Both the position numbers and the translations under genes were made by a program. DNA of 64,000 nucleotides, from the NCBI GenBank assembly GCA_963774445.1, contig CAVZFC010000022.1:1-64000 (forward strand), given 5' to 3'. Of this stretch, positions 17,787 through 32,529 are shown piece by piece; the first letter of the stretch is position 1; each line of letters begins with the position of its first letter. The notes below the pieces were generated by a model. That model was not told the DNA's origin and searched no databases. It was given only the letters and a program-made list of their open reading frames with translations. The stretch comes from CAVUQH01 sp963774445. Its GTDB lineage: Bacteria > Myxococcota_A > Polyangia > Haliangiales > Haliangiaceae.

Positions 17787-18215
17787 TCAGCGGTGGTACG
17801 GCTCGCCGCGGATGATGCGAAAGCCGCGGTAGATTTGCTCCAGCAGCACCAGCCGCACCAGGCGGTGGGCGATGGTCGCGCGACCGAAGGCCAGGAGGCG
17901 GGTGGCCCGCCGCCGGACCTCGTCCGAGTGCCCGTCAGGCCCGCCGATGGCGAACACCACCGGCGCGCCGCCGCCGCGCATCGCCTCGTCGGCGAGCAAC
18001 TCGCCGGCAAATGCCTCGCTGGTGAGCTGCTCGCCGCGCTCGTCGAGCGCGTACAGATGCGCCCCCGTCGGCAGCGCGCGCAGCAGCCCGGCCTCGTCCT
18101 TGACCTCGGTCAGGTCGAGCGTGCAGTAGGCTCGCAACCGCTTGCGGTACTCCGCCTCGGCGGCCCGGAAGTAATCCTCCTTGAGCCGTCCGACGGCAAC
18201 GATGCCGATCTTCAC
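17787..18215 (-). CDS. rlmH: 23S rRNA pseudouridine-1915 N3-methyltransferase RlmH
   Basis: A 142-residue SPOUT-class methyltransferase that uses S-adenosylmethionine to modify helix 69 of 23S rRNA. The SAM-knot residues are present: FAIGGPDGHSDEV, then LAFGRATIAHRLVRLVLLEQIYR, and the conserved C-terminal RGEPYHR. ATG 18215 gives the canonical start (KIGIVAVGRLKE). It sits 9 bp after rsfS, the arrangement common in many bacteria, and probably shares its transcript. Confidence 0.95.
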   Translation of the reverse strand: MKIGIVAVGRLKEDYFRAAEAEYRKRLRAYCTLDLTEVKDEAGLLRALPTGAHLYALDERGEQLTSEAFAGELLADEAMRGGGAPVVFAIGGPDGHSDEVRRRATRLLAFGRATIAHRLVRLVLLEQIYRGFRIIRGEPYHR

Positions 18216-18224
18216 ACCCGGTCG

Positions 18225-18713
18225 TTACGTCTGGGTGTAGCTGTCTTCGTGCGTCGCCCTCGCCTCGGGCGGCACCTCGATCGGCACGCGCGGCGCGTCG
18301 TTCCACAGCCCCTCGAGGTCGTAATGCTCGCGCATCGGGTGGTGGAAGACGTGCACGATCAAGTCGCCGTAGTCGAGTAGCGACCACTGCCCCGAGCCGC
18401 CGCCCTCGCTGCCGAGGATCTGCAGGCCGTGGCCGCGCAGCATCTCGCGCACGCCGTCGCCGATGGCGTCGACCTGGCGGTCCGAACGTCCGCTGACGAT
18501 GAGGATGTAGTTGGTGTAGGAGCACAGCCCGCGCATGTCGAGCAGCACCGGCTCCAGCGCCTTCTTGTCCAAGCTGGCCTCCAGCGCCCAGTGCGCTGCC
18601 TCCTTCCCATCGTCGCCCTCGTCGCCGGTGGCCGGGACGTACTCCTCCGATCGCTCGAAGTCACCCTCGAGCGCGCTCTGCCTCAGTCGGCCTTCCTGTG
18701 TGTTTGGTCGCAA
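18225..18713 (-). CDS. rsfS: Ribosomal silencing factor RsfS
   Basis: A 162-residue protein that binds ribosomal protein uL14 and blocks 30S-50S joining when nutrients are low. The family core is clear: VLLDMRGLCSYTNYILIVSG, then SDRQVDAIGDGV, and WSLLDYGDLIVHVFHHPMREHYDLEGLW. Only a TTG (18713) is available as start before the core, giving an acidic extension of about 35 residues. A short tail (ARATHEDSYTQT) is also extra. It lies 13 bp after proA and 9 bp before rlmH. Confidence 0.93.
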   Translation of the reverse strand: MRPNTQEGRLRQSALEGDFERSEEYVPATGDEGDDGKEAAHWALEASLDKKALEPVLLDMRGLCSYTNYILIVSGRSDRQVDAIGDGVREMLRGHGLQILGSEGGGSGQWSLLDYGDLIVHVFHHPMREHYDLEGLWNDAPRVPIEVPPEARATHEDSYTQT

Positions 18714-18726
18714 ACGTTCCTCTCGG

Positions 18727-19982
18727 TCAGGTGCGGATCTGTCCGCTGCCGCGGACGATGAACTTGGTCGTAGTCAATCCTTCGGCGCCCATCGGTCCGT
18801 AGGCGTGCAGGCGCGTGGTCGAGATGCCGATCTCAGCGCCCAGTCCCAACTCGCCGCCGTCGGCGAAGCGGGTGGACGCGTTGACCATGACGGTGGACGA
18901 GCCGACCTCGCGCAAGAAGCGCTCCGCCACCGCCGGATCGCCCGTGACGATCGACTCGGTGTGGCTGGAGCCGTAGCGCTCTATGTGTTCCACCGCAGCA
19001 TCGAAGCCGGGAACTATACGGAGGGCGACCACCAGCGCAAGGTATTCCTCGCCCCAGTCGGACTCGGTGGCGGGGACGACCCGCTCGCCGCCCAGCACCC
19101 GGGCCCGCTCGTCGCCGCGGATCTCGACCCCGCGGCCGGCCAGCCGCTCGACCAGACGGGGCACGACGCTGTCGGCGATCGCCTGGTCGACCAGGATGGT
19201 CTCGCACGAGTTGCACACGCCCGGCCGCTGGACCTTGGCGTTCTCGCAGATCGCCAGCGCCATCTCCGGGTCGGCGGCGGCGTGGACGTAGACGTGGCAG
19301 ACACCCTTGTAGTGGCGCAGCACTGGGATGCGCGAGGTCTCGCTGACGAATCGGATCAGTCCCTCGCCGCCGCGGGGAATGACCACGTCGATCTCTTCCT
19401 CGCGCTGGAGCAGCTCCTTGACCAGCTCGCGGTCTCTGGTGCCAACCACCTGTACGGTGTCGGCCGGCAACCCGGCCGCCGCTAACCCGGCGGCCACCGC
19501 CTCGCCCAGCGCGCGGTTGGAGTGAATCGCCTCGGAGCCGCCGCGCAGGATCGCGGCGTTGCCCGCCGACAGGCAGAGCGCCGCGGCGTCGGTGGTCACG
19601 TTGGGTCGCGACTCGTAGATGATGGCGACGACACCCAGCGGGATGCGCATGCGCGCCACCACCAGGCCGTTGGGCCGCACCTCTTCGCGCTCGATCCGGC
19701 CGACCAGGTCGGGCAGGGCGGCGACCTCTTCGACCGCCCGGGCGATGCCTTCGATCCGCTCGGGGGTCAGGCGGAGCCTGTCCACCATGGCCGGCGACAG
19801 TGCCCGGGCCTCGGCCGCCGACAGGTCCTTGGCGTTGGCGGCGACAATCGCCGCGCTGCGCGCGCGCACCTCGCGGGCAATCTCGGCCAGGGCCGTCCGC
19901 CGAACCTCGGCTGACGCCTTGCTCACCGCGCGGGAGGCGCTGCGGGCTGCCTTTGCGATCGCGGCCGCGGTCTCGGTCGCGC

Positions 19983-19986
<4 letters not shown>
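18727..19986 (-). CDS. proA: Gamma-glutamyl phosphate reductase (proline biosynthesis)
   Basis: A 419-residue NADPH-dependent enzyme converting gamma-glutamyl phosphate to glutamate semialdehyde, the second step of proline synthesis. It has the aldehyde-dehydrogenase fold. The catalytic cysteine lies in QRPGVCNSCETILVD, and the family motifs IPLGVVAIIYESRPNVT and HTESIVTGD are present. ATG 19986 overlaps the proB stop (ATGA), so the two are translated together. The length is typical and no defect is seen. Confidence 0.96.
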
Positions 19987-21103
<1,117 letters not shown>

Positions 21104-21107
<4 letters not shown>

Positions 21108-21895
21108 TGCGTCTCCGTGGTCTCGGCGCGCGCGCGCCACAATCGCTCGAACGTCTCCAGCAGATCGTCGACGTACGGGTTGGCCTCGGCCGACAGCTGC
21201 AGCTCGACCGCGGTGGCGGCGCGGGCCAGGAACGTCCGCTGCGACTGGAGCTGCTTCTCGAGCGCCTGGTCGACCTCTTCGACGGCGGCGACTTCGTCCG
21301 AGCCGCGGCTGAGCAGCCGGCGCACGGCGCCACCGGTGGCGATGTCGAGCAGCTCGACCGGCGCCTGCACCGTGGCTCGCCCGGCCGCGATCGCCGCCCG
21401 GCGAAAGGCGCGGTTGACCAGCGCCCCCGGCGTCTGCTCGATGGCGTCGGTCATCACCAGCCGCAGCGCCATTGCCTGCTCGCCGCTGAGACCCATGCCG
21501 ACGTGCAGGCGGGCGCAGTAGTGGTCGAACATCGTCGCGAGCTCGAAGTTGCGGGCCGCCGCCTGGGTGCGCCGGGCCGCGACATACGCGTACAAGAGGC
21601 GCCGCCACGCCTTGGACGCCAGCTTGTAGACCAGCGTGCCGCCGGCGACCTCGGCCCACTGCGGCGGCGACGACGGCCCGTCGGCGATGGCGCGCACTGC
21701 CTCGTCGTCGAGATCCACCTCGCGCGCCGTGGCGATGCGGCGGATGGTGCTGCGCTTGATGGTGCTGGTCAGCCACTCCTCGAGGAACGGGATCGGCACC
21801 AGTCCGGCCATCGACGCGGCGATCGATCGGCCGATGATCATGCGCCGGTGCTGAGACAGGTAGTCGCGGCGGAGCGACAGCTCCATGGAGGTCAT
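21104..21895 (-). CDS. Conserved hypothetical protein with one hydrophobic segment
   Basis: A 263-residue protein of unknown function. Near the N-terminus is a segment (IIGRSIAASMAGLVPIPFLEEWL) resembling the membrane-associated helix of DUF697/YcjF-type proteins. The rest is predicted alpha-helical and charged, ending in a coiled-coil-like stretch (VDQALEKQLQSQRTFLARA). ATG 21895 overlaps the stop of the upstream lipoprotein gene, and its own stop overlaps the proB start. It is therefore locked into the proline operon without an obvious biochemical link to proline. Confidence 0.65.
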
Positions 21896-22860
21896 TTTTC
21901 GCGGCCCTCGGCGGGCGCGGTGTCGGATGGCACCGGCGCCTTGCGCGCCGGCGGCGCGATGCCGTGGAGCAGCTCCTCGCGCTCCTCGGCCTCCTTGTAC
22001 GCCTTCGCCACGACCACGACCAGGTCGTCGGACGGCGCGCTGACCTCCGGGTCGGTCCCGATCGACTCGAGCTCGTGGGTCACGTGCAGCTGCATGGTGT
22101 AGTCGTGGCCGTCGCGCGAAAACCCCAGGGTGGCGTCGAGCTCGCCTTTCAGCGGCGCGCCGTTCTCGGCATCGAGCATCACCTTGCCGCGCAGGGCGGT
22201 CACGTGGATCGACTCGCGCCACTTGCGCTGCGGCAGGGTCTGTTTGGGCGGCTTGTCCGGGTGCGGAGCCAGCGCCAGGTCGATTTCGCGCGCCTGCCGG
22301 CCGCCGACCTGGGTGCCGGCGCCGCCCGACAGCTCGGCGGCGAAGCCGACCAGGTCGAGCTGGGCGCCGAGGGTGCCGAAGATCTGGTCGCGCACCTCGA
22401 GCGGCTCGTCGTCGCTGGTCGGCGCGCGCTTGTTGTACTTGCTGTGCCGCGGGCGCACGTAGAGCGTGCCGCCGACGAACACCGCCTCGCGGCCGTAGTC
22501 GTGGTCGTTCTCGAGCAGCGCGTGGAACTGGCCATCGGCGCGGTAGTCGATGCGCGTGGTCTCCTCGAGGTGCTGCACGACCTCGTCGCCCTCTTTGACC
22601 TCGATGGTCGAGCTGCCGTGGAAGACGTGACCGCCCAGCAGCGCGCCGACGCGGCGGTGTGGCATCTCGGCCGCGCGCAGGAGCTCGGCCCGGTCGCTGT
22701 CCACCTTGGCGAGGTCGATCGGTGGCTCTTCGTGGTCCTCGGCCACGACCAACCCGCCCAGCTGATCGTCCGGCCGGCCGCCCGACGTGCTGCACGCCGA
22801 CAGCAGGGCGGCGACGGCTGCCGCCCACAGGAGCCCTCTCTCTCTCGGCCGCGCCACCAT
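21892..22860 (-). CDS. Putative lipoprotein, unknown function
   Basis: A 322-residue exported protein with an N-terminal signal ending in the lipobox LLSAC. The mature domain is beta-rich with an acidic and tyrosine-containing centre (LLENDHDYGREAVFVGGTLYVRPR ...). It has the overall look of lipoprotein-carrier or surface-assembly proteins, but I recognise no family. It is the first gene of the leftward proBA-smpB operon and is divergent from the prepilin peptidase across 56 bp. Confidence 0.7.
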   Translation of the reverse strand: MVARPRERGLLWAAAVAALLSACSTSGGRPDDQLGGLVVAEDHEEPPIDLAKVDSDRAELLRAAEMPHRRVGALLGGHVFHGSSTIEVKEGDEVVQHLEETTRIDYRADGQFHALLENDHDYGREAVFVGGTLYVRPRHSKYNKRAPTSDDEPLEVRDQIFGTLGAQLDLVGFAAELSGGAGTQVGGRQAREIDLALAPHPDKPPKQTLPQRKWRESIHVTALRGKVMLDAENGAPLKGELDATLGFSRDGHDYTMQLHVTHELESIGTDPEVSAPSDDLVVVVAKAYKEAEEREELLHGIAPPARKAPVPSDTAPAEGREK

Positions 22861-22916
22861 TACAGGGTATTAGCTTTCTCGACGCCGCCGGTCAACCGCG
22901 CTACGTTCGCCTGAAG

Positions 22917-23828
<912 letters not shown>

Positions 23829-23872
23829 TCCCATGCCCCCGTAATGTGAGATAGTTGGGGCCGGGAGGGAGC

Positions 23873-24505
23873 ATGAAGATACTCTTCGCCACATTTGCCA
23901 GTCCGCAGGATTTCCTGGACCGGCTGGACGTGAGCGAGGACGTAGCCACCCTGCGTGTGGAGACCAAGGCCCGGTACGACGCCGACGAGCCGGTCATCCT
24001 CGAGATCGGCTATCCCGGGCTGCCCAACCGGATCCTGACCCGGACCGTGGCCGGCGCAGAGAGCGATGACGGCCAGTTGTTCTGCTTCGGCGAGGGCGAG
24101 GAGCACAAGCGCGATTTCCTCATCGCGGTGGCCGCCGGACGGGCGACTGCGTCGTGGAAACGGCGCCATCGCCGCTTTCCGCTGCGCATGCCGGCGCGCT
24201 TCGTGGTCGAGGGCCAAGAGGTTCCGCTGCGCGGTGACGCCGAGACCGAGGATATGGGCTCGGGCGGCGTGTCACTCAAGACGTCGCGCACCCTGCCCGA
24301 CGGAGCCAAGGTCACTGTGGTCCTCGAGCCGGGCGACGGCAGCGAGGAGATCGAGTTCACCGGCCGCGTGGTGTGGAATCGCAACGACGAGACCCTCACC
24401 GGCGTCGGCATCCAGTTCGAGGGCCTCGGCGGCGAACAAATGCGCCGTCTCCGCCGGATCATCCGCGACGTGAAGCTCTCGGGCAAGACCAGCGAGAGCG
24501 GCTGA
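23873..24505 (+). CDS. PilZ domain protein (c-di-GMP binding)
   Basis: A 210-residue protein with a C-terminal PilZ domain (about 100-200). The nucleotide-binding RRFPLR box and the DMGSGG motif (a D/NxSxxG variant) are both present, so cyclic di-GMP binding is likely. The N-terminal about 95 residues form a second compact domain (YcgR-N-like or an extra PilZ-like barrel). ATG 23873 is preceded by GGGAGG at optimal spacing, which decides the start over the TTG at 23855. It is 44 bp after pilD on the same strand, suggesting a link between c-di-GMP and pilus or secretion functions. Confidence 0.85.
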   Translation: MKILFATFASPQDFLDRLDVSEDVATLRVETKARYDADEPVILEIGYPGLPNRILTRTVAGAESDDGQLFCFGEGEEHKRDFLIAVAAGRATASWKRRHRRFPLRMPARFVVEGQEVPLRGDAETEDMGSGGVSLKTSRTLPDGAKVTVVLEPGDGSEEIEFTGRVVWNRNDETLTGVGIQFEGLGGEQMRRLRRIIRDVKLSGKTSESG

Positions 24506-24544
24506 AAGGTCGCGGCGCGAGCGCCCGAGAGGTACGATTTCGCC

Positions 24545-26870
24545 GTGGGTGGACGCGCGTTCGCCGGCTATGCATACCGAGACAGCCTGGGTGTCGGATT
24601 CTACGGTGAGCTCTTCGCCGCGATCGGCACCGGCGGGCGCGAGGCGCGCCTGCTGCACGTTGCCCGGCGGCTGGCCGGGCGCTCCGGCTACCCCGAGGCG
24701 CTGGCCCGCTTCGGCAGCGACCTGGCCGGGCTCGAGCACGCCGCGTTGATCCCGACCTACACCGTCGGGCGCGAGCTCGACGGCAGCGTCGTCGTGGTTA
24801 CCGGCCCCGCCCTGGGCGCGGTCTCGGTCGAGCAGATCTTCGGCGCGCAGCGCGGGCAGCGGATCCCGGCGGCGGTGGCGCTGGCCCTCGCGATCGGCGC
24901 CTGCGAAGGGCTGGCCGCGGCCCACGCCCGCGGCATCGTCCACGGTGCGCTGCATCCGCGCAGTCTGCTGGTCGACGCCGCTGGCGCGGTGGCGGTCGAC
25001 CACTTCGCCCCGGCGCGGGCGCTGGCGTCGTTGGCGGCGACGACCGACGACGCCGACCTGCTGGACGGCTTCCGCGGCTTCCTGGCACCCGAGCTGGCCC
25101 TGGCCGAGGAGCCGACGCCGGCCAGCGACGTCTACTCCATGGGCGCGATCCTCTACTTTCTGTTCGGCGGCGACGTCACCGGCGAGGCCCAGCCCGGGCG
25201 CATCGCGGCGACCACCACCGTGCGCAGGACCATCGCACGCGCCCTCGACACCGACGCCACGCGGCGCTTTCCCAGCGCGCTGGAGCTCCTGGCCGAGCTC
25301 CAGCGGGGCATCGGGGTCGATCGGCTCGAGCCGGCAGTCCCGGTCGATCTCGCGCTCTACTCTGACGACGCCCGCGAAGCCGCCGGCCTGCCGGTCGGGC
25401 TTCCCGTCGAGCCGGCCCGGGCGGTCTCCGGGGGGCTCGACGACCTTCTCGACGCGCTGGACGACGACGAGCCCGAGCCGCCGTCCGACGACGAGCCGAC
25501 TGCGATCGCGCCGCCGGAGCGCCGCGCCGGCAGCGCCGTCCCCGAGGTCGACGACGTCCTCGCCTCTCTCGACGGGGAGCTGTCCGATCGCCTCGACATC
25601 AGCACCCTCGCCGACGAGCTGGCCGCGGTCGGCGAGGACGATCTGGCGATTGCCGACGCCGAGCTGACGATGCCGGGCGGCGCCAATCGGTTGGACGACT
25701 CGGACACCGCGGTGGCGTCGATGGTCGGTGAAGAGACCGGTGACCACAGCCAGCTCACCCAGGTCAACGACCTGACGATGGGTCCCGACCGGGATCCGAT
25801 CTCGGAGCTGATCGAGCTCGAGCGCGGCCCTGTCGCCGTGGCCGCCACCGAACCGGCGGCCGGCAGTGGATTGCGGGTCACTCGGCTCGACTCCGGCGAG
25901 GAGGAGGATCACACTCCGCTGCCTCCGCCCCAGGTGCACGAATCTGGCTCGTTCACCCGCAGCGGTCGCGAGATCGTGCGCGGCAAGGGCGGCAAATCGG
26001 TCGAGCAGCGCGCCGACGACGTGATCTCCTCGCTCGAGGAGGAGCCTGACGCCGCCGCGGCCGCCGCGCCGCGGCCGATCCGCCGCGGGCCGTCGGCGAT
26101 CGAGCTGACGGCGCTCACCGATCACGTGCCGGAGCGCAAGAAGGGGATCCCGCCCTGGGCCTACGTCATCTTCACGTTCGCGGCCCTCGGCGTGATGTTC
26201 CTCCTGGTGTGGACGCGGACCGACGTCTTCCACCCCGAACGCGCCGCGCGCAAGCGGGCCGAGCGCGAAGCCGAGGCGCGGGCGACGGAGGCCAAGCTGC
26301 GCGCCGAGCAGAAGCACGGCGGCGAGATCGTCGTCGAGTCCAACGAAGAGGGGGCCGCGGTCTGGCTGCGCCTGGGGCGCACGCCGGTCGAACTCGATGC
26401 CGCTGCCGGTCTATCACGCCCATCAGCTGCGGCTCGAGTTGCCCGGCTACGCACACGACGACCTGGTGGTCGCCGCCGCCAACTGGACCGGCGACCGGGC
26501 GACGGTGACCGACACCCTGAAGCCGGTGTCCAAGCCGGACCAGGCCCCCGCGTGGCCGCCGCCGGTCCCCGAAGCAGCCAAGCAGGGCTTCCCCAACGTG
26601 CAAGAGCTGGGCGTCGTCCACGTCGAGTCGACGCCGCCGCAGGCCGAGGTCTGGTTGCTGGTCGGCTACACCAACAGTGTCGATCTGCGCGACTTCGAGG
26701 CTGGCGTCCGCTACGAGTTCAAGCTGCTCAAGGACGGCTTCCAGCCCGCTTTCGACACGATCGAGCCGGATGACTGGAAATTCGAGGGCGGCACCGATCC
26801 CAGCGCGCTGAAGAGCCAGATCGACCGCACGGTGACGCTCGAGCCGATCGCCCACAGCCGCGGGAAATAG
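24545..26870 (+). CDS. Membrane pseudokinase with PEGA-like C-terminus (single-base frameshift)
   Basis: About 775 residues after correction. Residues 1 to about 265 align with the bacterial Ser/Thr kinase fold (AAAHARGIVHGALHPRSLLV ... SDVYSMGAILYFL), but the catalytic loop HRDLKPxN is HGALHPRS at 133-140, so the catalytic Asp, Lys and Asn are lost. DFG reads DHF (152-154). It is therefore a pseudokinase. A long acidic linker follows, then one membrane segment (about 537-557), a charged coiled coil and two PEGA-like beta domains. The frame breaks at 26391/26392; removing one A joins GRTPV to MPLPVYHAHQLRLELPGY without loss. GTG 24545 is the start used. It lies between two PilZ-type genes. 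Confidence 0.78.
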
Positions 26871-26956
26871 CCGGGCAGGGGCGCCCGAGCCTGTAGAATT
26901 GGCGCGATTCGCGCGCCTTGTCCCGGCGAGCAGCGCTTTGATATCGTGACCGTTCG

Positions 26957-28161
26957 ATGCCTCCCGGCGCCTCCGACTCCCCGCACCGGACTCTCAAGGT
27001 CAAGTGCGCGACCTGGGATCAGGTCGAGGCGTTCTACGCCCAAAAGGTGCGCTCCGATGGGCGGCTGCCGATGCGCGTGCCGTTCGCCGTGCACGTCGGC
27101 GATCGCGTGACGATGGCGCTGCAGCTGCCCAGCGACCTGGTGGTGTCGATCGACGGCGATGTGATCCAGGCCGAGCCGGCGGCCGACGGCAAGCGCTCGG
27201 CCGTGGTGCTCGCGGTGCACGGGATGACGCCGGAGCTGCGCCAGCGACTGGCGGCGCTGGTCGAGGAAGCACGCGCCGGCGGGCAGAGCTCGGGCGAGCT
27301 GTCGCCGCCGCCGGTCGACGAGCCGCCCGCCGCCCAGCCGGCCGACGCCCCGGTCAACGAGCTGGTGCCGCCGCCGCCGCCGCTCGACGCCGGCGCGGTG
27401 TCGTCCGAGGAGCGCGGCGTGTTCGCGGCGCTCGAGGCCGACCTGCGCCAGATGCGCGAGGGCGCCGCCCACGAGGTGCTGGGTGTGGCCTGGGACGCCG
27501 GCGTGCCCGCGATCCGCGGCGCCTACTTCGTCCTGACCAAGCGCTATCACCCCGACATCTACGCCCGCTATCGCTCGCGGCCGATCCTCGATCTGGCCCA
27601 GGAGATCTTCATCCTCATCAATCGCGCGTACGACCGCATGCGCGACGCGGCGGTCGAGGCGGGCGCCGGCATCGTGGCCGGGCCGGCGCTGCTTCCGCAC
27701 ATTGGCTGGCTGGTGGCCGACTTCGCCGACCTGGGCGAGCAGGCCGACACGCCGAAAGCGGCGCCGCTGCCGGCCAAGCGCAGCCGCGCCGAGTCGTCGC
27801 CCGGCATCTTGTCGGGGCTGTTCTCCGAGGCAGCCAGCACCGACAGCGGCGCCCAGACGATCGCTTCAGATGACGACGTGATGGATCAGGCGCGCGCCCT
27901 GCTGGAAGAAGAGAAGTACGAGGAGGCGCGGACGCTGCTGGCCGGGGCGCTCAAGAGCTCGCCGCGCAACCGCCCGCTGCGCGCCCTGTACCATGTCGCC
28001 AGTGGCCGCAAGCTGATGACCGAAGACGAGGGGGTCAAGGCGATCGCGCAGTTCGAGGCGGCGATCGCGCACGACCGGCTGTGCGCCGAGGCCCGGGCTT
28101 CGCTCGACGCCGCCCGCGGTGGCCCGGCCAAGAAGGCCGGCCTGTTCAAGAGGTTGTTCCG

Positions 28162-28165
<4 letters not shown>
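26957..28165 (+). CDS. PilZ - J domain - TPR protein
   Basis: A 402-residue protein of three modules. Residues 1 to about 100 are a PilZ-like barrel of the myxobacterial type (LPMRVPFAVHVGDRVTM...). A Pro-rich linker follows. Residues about 155-225 are a J domain with an intact HPD (TKRYHPDIYARY), the signature that stimulates Hsp70 ATPase. Residues about 300-395 form TPR-like helices (ALLEEEKYEEARTLLAGALKSSP). Its stop overlaps the start of the Hsp70 gene (GTGA), so it is very likely the dedicated co-chaperone of that Hsp70. Confidence 0.85.
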
Positions 28166-29739
<1,574 letters not shown>

Positions 29740-30167
29740 CAAACGCAAACGCAAACCCGAACGCGAACGCAAACGCGAACGCAAACGAGAACGCGAACGC
29801 GAACGCGAACGCGAACGCGAACGCGAACGCGAACGAGTGCGAGTGGCGGCTTCAAGTGATGAAGTCTCGCTGGGCGTTCCACGAGTGCGTTGGCCTGAGC
29901 TCCGCTCGTCCTGAGCGGAGCCCCGGCGCAGCCGGGGCGGAGTCGAAGGGCGCAACCATGGCGCCTCGCACGACGGGGAACGGGTGCCCCGGCTTCCACG
30001 CTGCGCCCTTCGACAGCGCTGAGCGCGTTGCACGCGCTCAGCGCGCTCAGCGACCGGGTGCGAAGCGAGCCGGGCTGTTGCGCGCGCGGCGCTCAGGGCG
30101 ACCGGGTGCGAAGCGAGCCGGGCTGTTCTCGCTGAGGGCGAACGGAGAGCGCGCGCGGCGCGCAGGA
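29740..30167. repeat. Hexanucleotide tandem repeat followed by palindromic REP/BIME-like repeats
   Basis: This is the gap between two convergent genes, with no credible gene. Bases 29741-29848 are an array of about 17 six-base units, mainly GAACGC with CAAACG-type variants. From 29901 a bipartite palindromic repeat follows: CCTGAGCG, a GC hairpin, then GTCGAAGGGCGC, a spacer, and the inverted half CTGCGCCCTTCGACAGCGC (from 30001) with GCTCAGCG. A 28-base unit beginning GACCGGGTGCGAAGC is repeated at 30052 and 30100. The same family recurs at 39.6-40.2 kb and 55.5-55.7 kb. Confidence 0.8.
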
Positions 30168-31144
30168 TCAATCGGCGGCGAGGAGGGCGCTGCCGACGAG
30201 GCCGGCGTCGTCGCCGAGGGCGGCGTCGAGGACTTCCAGACCGGCGGCGGCGGGTGGGTTGACGGCAATGTCGAAGGCGGCCATGACGTGGGCGCGGAGG
30301 ACCGGCGTGCGCGACAGGACGCCGCCGCCGAGGATCATGCGAGCGGGGTCGAGCACGGTGACGGCGTTGGCCAGCACCACGCCGAGCAGCGGCGCGACCT
30401 CGGCGTACAGGTCCAGAGCGTAGGCGTCGCCTTCGGCCGCGGCGGCGTCGAGGTGGCCAGGCGTCACGGCGTCGACGCGGCCGGCCAGGCGCTCGGCCAG
30501 CGAGTGGGCGCCACCGGCCAGCTCGGCGCGGGCGCGTCGCTGCAGGTAGGCGCCGCCAATGTAGGCTTCGACGCAGCCGCGCAGACCGCAGGCGCACGGG
30601 CGTGCGTCGTCGCCGGTGACGACCTTGACGTGGCCCAGCTCGGCGGCGCAGCCGAACGCGCCCGAAACCAGGCGGCCGGCGGCGATGATGCCGGCGCCGA
30701 TGCCGGTGCCGACGAAGACGCCGAGGACATCGTCGACCCCGGCGCCGGCGCCCGCCCGCCACTCGCCGTAGGTGATGGCGTCGACGTCGTTGGCCACGCG
30801 CACGCGACGGCCGTGGCCGAGGCGCTCGGTCAGCAGCGCGCCGAACGGGACGTCGCGCCAGCCCAGGTGCGGCGAGTTGGCGACGGTGCCGTCGGTGCCC
30901 CGCAGCATGGCGGCGATGCCGACGCCCACCGGCACGCCGTCTCGATCGATACCGGCCTCGGCGAGGGCGCCGTCGATCAGCGTCGCCAGCCGGTCGACCA
31001 GCCGCTCGGGGGCGCGCTCGGCGCCGACCTCTTCGCGGCGGACGACCGCGGGCTCGGGGAGCGGGCGCGACGCCAGGGCAGCGGCGTCGGTCCACGCTGC
31101 CAGGCGGATGTTGGTGCCGCCCAGATCGATGCCGACGACCGCGG

Positions 31145-31148
<4 letters not shown>
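30168..31148 (-). CDS. ROK family sugar kinase (glucokinase-like)
   Basis: A 326-residue ATP-dependent sugar kinase. It has the phosphate loop GIDLGGTNIRLA, the GVGIAAMLRG and NDVDAITYGEW segments, and the ROK zinc motif CACGLRGCVEAY preceded by GHVKV. Glucose or another hexose is the probable substrate. Start GTG 31148 overlaps the stop of the phosphomannomutase gene (GTGA). It closes a manC-manB-kinase operon, so it may feed hexose-6-phosphate towards nucleotide-sugar synthesis. Confidence 0.9.
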
Positions 31149-32515
<1,367 letters not shown>

Positions 32516-32529
32516 GGCACCATCCCTCG

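Noticed and set aside
29741..29870. Open frames of alternating Arg/Glu (plus strand) or Arg/Val (minus strand) through the hexamer array
   Set aside because: They are direct translations of a six-base tandem repeat and continue past the real Hsp70 stop in other frames.
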